Source: Palsa-1439 sp050015495 (lineage in GTDB: Bacteria > Verrucomicrobiota > Verrucomicrobiia > Palsa-1439). From it: 64,000 bases of DNA. How positions within the stretch are numbered: the stretch's first letter is position 1; every line of letters starts with the position of its first letter. Positions 61,423 through 64,000 of this stretch are shown piece by piece. The stretch is from NCBI GenBank assembly GCA_050015495.1, contig JBEKBH010000007.1:69950-133949 (forward strand), written 5' to 3'. The position numbers were made by a program, and so were the translations under genes. A model generated the notes under the pieces. That model was not told the origin of the DNA, ran no database searches, and was given only the letters and a program-made list of their open reading frames with translations.

Positions 61423-61451
61423 TTGCTGAAAGGCCTCGGACTGACTACACT
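61423..61451 (+). promoter_or_regulatory. Predicted promoter of the nuclease gene pair
   Basis: TTGCTG (61423-61428), 17 bases and TACACT (61446-61451) lie 24 bases before the ATG at 61476. It has the same -10 box and spacing as the ORF6N promoter. Confidence 0.5.
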
Positions 61452-61475
61452 CAACAGCATGGGCTGACCGCACAG

Positions 61476-62351
61476 ATGCGCGCAAAATTAAAACCTGATC
61501 AACTCGTTCAAACGTTTCAGATCCTCCTCACGAAACATGATGAGCTCATGAAGGTGCACAGCTTGCCCTCCATCGGCCAAGCGGAGTTGGCGACTTTCAT
61601 TAACGGATTCATGGATTCGCTGAGCCGCTGCGAACACGCTCAAGCACAGGCCGCTCAGCATGACCTTCCCTTGCTGAACACGTTGCTCGATGGCTACCAA
61701 GAAACGCGTGCAATATGGGCGGAGAAACAAATTGCAACGGCTGATGACTTCAACTTGTTTGAGGTCATGGAGGTCGCGTACGACGAAGTTCGTCATTCGA
61801 TGATACTGGCGTGGCTATTAGACGGCCGACTTGAGCACGGAACTCACGCACAGGGCAACCTTGGTTTTCGACTCTTCCTCCAAGAACTTGGAGAGGAACT
61901 GGAACTTGGTCTGAAGCCCGAGAGAATGGCTTACGCCGATGCATCATACTGGGTACGCCGTGAGGTCTCTTGCAGCGAATCACGGGTAGACATCGAAATT
62001 GCGGCGCGTAAGGAATTTGTCATTCACATCGAGAACAAAATCCGATCCCCTGAAGGCGGAAATCAAACAAATCGCGAGTGGAAAGGTTTGGCGGGACGAG
62101 CGGAAGAGTTGGAAGTCCTTGCGGTAAATGCTCACGGCATTTTTCTGACACTCGACGGACGGAAAGCCGACAATGAAGAATTCCACCCCCTGAGATGGAG
62201 CCGGATGATCCGTGTTCTGGACGGTTTCGCACAACGGGCTCAGCCGCCTGAGGTTAGGTTGTTTGTTACTCACTACGCGAAGGCCCTCAGCAAGTTTGTG
62301 GTGGCCGAACCGAAAACTAAGGAGATGCAACGTGACGAAGCAGTTGTTTAA
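61476..62351 (+). CDS. PD-(D/E)XK nuclease superfamily protein (PDDEXK_4 type)
   Basis: The 291-residue protein has an N-terminal helical region, then FNLFEVMEVAYDEVRHSMILAWLLD with the HG.-type GRLEHGTHAQGNLGFRLFL, a pattern of PDDEXK_4 nucleases. The catalytic part is SCSESRVDIEIAARKEFVIHIENK, giving D in VDIE and the E-x-K triad residues of IENK. It is AT-richer than the housekeeping genes. A weak ribosome site precedes the ATG. The next gene overlaps its end by 20 bases. Together they look like a defence gene pair, which is inference. Confidence 0.82.
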   Translation: MRAKLKPDQLVQTFQILLTKHDELMKVHSLPSIGQAELATFINGFMDSLSRCEHAQAQAAQHDLPLLNTLLDGYQETRAIWAEKQIATADDFNLFEVMEVAYDEVRHSMILAWLLDGRLEHGTHAQGNLGFRLFLQELGEELELGLKPERMAYADASYWVRREVSCSESRVDIEIAARKEFVIHIENKIRSPEGGNQTNREWKGLAGRAEELEVLAVNAHGIFLTLDGRKADNEEFHPLRWSRMIRVLDGFAQRAQPPEVRLFVTHYAKALSKFVVAEPKTKEMQRDEAVV

Positions 62352-62952
62352 CGAACCTGAATCGTACTTGCTGAAGAATTGGGCGAAAGCACAATTGCTC
62401 GCAGACTCAATGGACGCGGTGCGCAAGAAATACGCACAGGTATTTGACAAGATACTGGATTCTGTACAGGAGGAGCATCCAGAGTTGGATTCTCGCTCCA
62501 TTCACATCACCCCAAACGAAGGCAACGTCACCATAGGCAAGAAGACATGGCCTTCCATGTACGTAGAGTGGCCGTCTGGCTTGCGCATTTGGGACATACG
62601 CCTAGAGAATTTGGCCTCGGAGGACGAGGAAGTACCGGAAGCAGTCGTGTGGTTTCATCCTCCGAAGGAACTGCGGAGCCAAGTGAACTTTCAGGAAGTG
62701 GCAGATGATTTCAAGAAAGAGGCTGAACAACTGATGACGAAAGCGGAATTCAAGCGGGTGTACGTTGAGAGTACAAAGACCTATGCCTATCTTTCGTATC
62801 CCCTTCCGGAAACACGCCAGAAACTGCTGGAATCATTGCTCGCTGACGAAGCGCGAGAATTCATCGAGTGTGTGCGTGCGCATTTTGAATCCTTGACGAG
62901 ATTCACATCCGTCATGGACGGAATCACTAAGTCCGGTAAGCGAACGCGCTGA
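62332..62952 (+). CDS. Unknown protein coupled to the PD-(D/E)XK nuclease
   Basis: The 206-residue protein begins at GTG 62332, with AAGGAG 7 bases upstream, and overlaps the nuclease gene by 20 bases. No domain is recognised. It has mixed alpha/beta composition: LLKNWAKAQLLADSMDAVRKKYA at the N-terminus, then MYVEWPSGLRIWDIRLENL, LRSQVNFQEVADDFKKEAEQ and a helical end. Possible roles are a partner, inhibitor or specificity subunit of the nuclease. Confidence 0.75.
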   Translation: MTKQLFNEPESYLLKNWAKAQLLADSMDAVRKKYAQVFDKILDSVQEEHPELDSRSIHITPNEGNVTIGKKTWPSMYVEWPSGLRIWDIRLENLASEDEEVPEAVVWFHPPKELRSQVNFQEVADDFKKEAEQLMTKAEFKRVYVESTKTYAYLSYPLPETRQKLLESLLADEAREFIECVRAHFESLTRFTSVMDGITKSGKRTR

Positions 62953-63483
62953 TTCGCCTCGCAAGCGTCAATTACAGTCTCCATTGACGATCTCCGAGCC
63001 TCCCAAGAACGCCGCGTGAGGGCACGCGGCCTACAACGGCCAAGGCGGCGGGTTCGCCTGAGTCGCGGCGGGCTGCCACGAGGCGTTGCAACAGTCGTCG
63101 ATCACATTGGTTATCCGCAGATGATAATTCCACTGGACTCAGTCGAGCATTGATGGTAGGGTCGCGGCGGATGGAAAAGGGGCGATGGGAGATGGGGGGG
63201 CTGCCATGGTTAAAATGGGAAATGGCTGATGGGGGGACAGATCAACGCTCGACGTCCAACCTTGAACATGAAACGCTCAATGTTCCGGGTCGACGGCGGG
63301 GGTCGCAGTACGACGGCAACCGGGCCGGTCGCCCTACAGGCGGAAAGCGTCCAACGAGGGACGGATGTCTGATCCGCGCCCACCGTGCACGGCTACAAGG
63401 AACGGCGGGAGACGACCGACGCACGTAGCGCGCCGCTACAGCCGGACCGGACGGTCAGGGACCGAGGGGAGCCCCTATATATG

Positions 63484-63560
63484 ATTTTTGCGAAACGAAC
63501 CCAAGTTTAATCAAGCCGGCGTGGAAAACTGGTGAAAACAAAGCCAAAAACGAACCCATT
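63484..63560 (-). repeat. Dispersed intergenic repeat family A, copy 3 (inverted)
   Basis: The reverse complement shows GGGTTCGTTTTTGGCTTTG, a TTTTCCACGCCGGCTTGAT core and GGGTTCGTTTCGC, matching copies 1 and 2. Confidence 0.85.
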
Positions 63561-63715
63561 TCTGCCCCTAAAAGAGCCAGTAGAGAGAGCCAAAATGCAT
63601 GGTTTTGATGCTCTTGCGGCGACTTCGGACGAGCGGCAGCTCGTCCCTACCGCGACCCGTGAGGAGCAGGGTTCGTCGCCACTACGGCTGGCTACGGACG
63701 GTGACGGAAAGTGCG

Positions 63716-63743
63716 TTGACAGGGGGGGCGGGTTTGGTAGAGT
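63716..63743 (+). promoter_or_regulatory. Predicted ppdK promoter
   Basis: TTGACA (63716-63721), a 16-base spacer and TAGAGT (63738-63743) lie 87 bases before the ATG of ppdK. It is similar to the mntH promoter in boxes and spacing. Confidence 0.65.
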
Positions 63744-63830
63744 GGCCGTGGCGTTACCCCCGTTGATTTGGAAAATTGGCTCCTGCCTCTGATCAGGCAG
63801 TACAAACTCACATAGAGGAAGCTCACGAAC

Positions 63831-64000
63831 ATGGCTACGAAGAAGTCAAAAAGCTCAGTCAAGAAGTCGTCGAAGTACGTCTATTTCTTTGGCGGTGGCA
63901 AGGCCGACGGCAACGGCGGACAGAAACCGTTGCTGGGCGGCAAAGGCGCGAACCTGCATGAGATGACGCGGATCGGGTTGCCGGTGCCCCCGGGATTCAC
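63831..64000 (+). CDS. ppdK: Pyruvate, phosphate dikinase, 5' end (partial)
   Basis: The 57 visible codons begin MATKKSKSSVKKSSKYVYFF, then GGKGANLHEMTRIGLPVPPGF, which is the N-terminal signature of pyruvate phosphate dikinases (GGKGANLAEMT...LPVPPGF). The enzyme interconverts PEP and pyruvate with ATP and phosphate. The Lys/Ser-rich first 20 residues are a short extension. GAGGAAG lies before the ATG. The rest runs off the window. Confidence 0.9.
   Translation, partial: MATKKSKSSVKKSSKYVYFFGGGKADGNGGQKPLLGGKGANLHEMTRIGLPVPPGF

Larger units (their letters stand above)
62953..63830. other. Gene-free, repeat-containing region before ppdK
   Basis: About 880 bases with no convincing gene. It contains GC-rich low-complexity stretches, a third family A repeat (63484-63560, inverted) and the ppdK promoter at its end. 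Open frames such as 63150-63428 and 63532-63792 are compositionally odd; the second begins inside the repeat. Confidence 0.6.

Noticed and set aside
63532..63792. Possible gene before ppdK
   Set aside because: It begins inside the inverted family A repeat (KTKPKTNP) and runs into the ppdK promoter.

Overview
The window is a GC-rich bacterial chromosome segment with about 55 protein genes and one tRNA. Gene content (long FtsK next to a RodZ-like protein and RimO, a TIGR03790-type protein, a membrane pyrophosphatase, a YgfK-like iron-sulfur protein) and two families of dispersed intergenic repeats suggest Verrucomicrobiota or a relative. That placement is inference; no rRNA or marker phylogeny was available. 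Vegetative-type promoters can be read at several places (TTGnnn, 16-17 bp, TAnAnT).

Layout. 1-3.0 kb: XerD-like recombinase and RNase III, then a convergent three-gene unit with a CheY-like receiver and two tandem small membrane proteins. 3.2-4.4 kb: D-3-phosphoglycerate dehydrogenase, then about 0.9 kb without genes. 5.4-10 kb: an asparagine-synthetase-like protein, a VOC protein translationally coupled to threonine synthase, and a divergent 8-oxoguanine-deaminase-like amidohydrolase. 10-14.6 kb: a coupled set of MntH (Nramp), UspA and an outer-membrane protein, with a promoter and a DtxR/MntR-type operator, then a small PLD_N-type membrane protein and an MFS exporter. 14.7-18.5 kb: NYN-LOTUS protein, membrane protein, lipoprotein and a PLP enzyme. 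18.6-22.8 kb: YgfK-like protein, nucleotide-sugar dehydrogenase and a methyltransferase. 22.8-30.8 kb: a long minus-strand cluster (TPR membrane protein, TatD, LemA, TIGR03790 protein, PhnP-like hydrolase, lipoprotein, H+-pyrophosphatase with a terminator).

31-34.4 kb is accessory: conserved-looking hypotheticals and a coupled AAA ATPase plus DUF4276/TOPRIM-like gene pair that looks like a defence module. 34.4-42.9 kb: GreA/B-like factor, a cyclophilin with an in-frame continuation beyond its stop, MnmA, an aspartyl-protease lipoprotein, molybdenum cofactor genes moaA-moaC-mogA, and RimO. 43-52.7 kb: RodZ-like protein, lipoprotein, FtsK, mannose-6-phosphate isomerase, M32 carboxypeptidase, RlmI-like methyltransferase and a TauE/SafE exporter. 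52.8-60.3 kb: a DUF4190-thioredoxin-FG-GAP protein flanked by direct repeats of the proB 5' end, then proB-proA-acyl-CoA synthetase-ATP-grasp-like.

60.4-63 kb is a second accessory segment directly downstream of a tRNA-Gly: a broken and an intact ORF6N gene with a family of DNA palindromes, then a coupled PD-(D/E)XK nuclease plus unknown-protein pair. The last kilobase is repeat-rich noncoding DNA leading into the 5' end of ppdK. No CRISPR array, rRNA operon or complete insertion sequence was seen.
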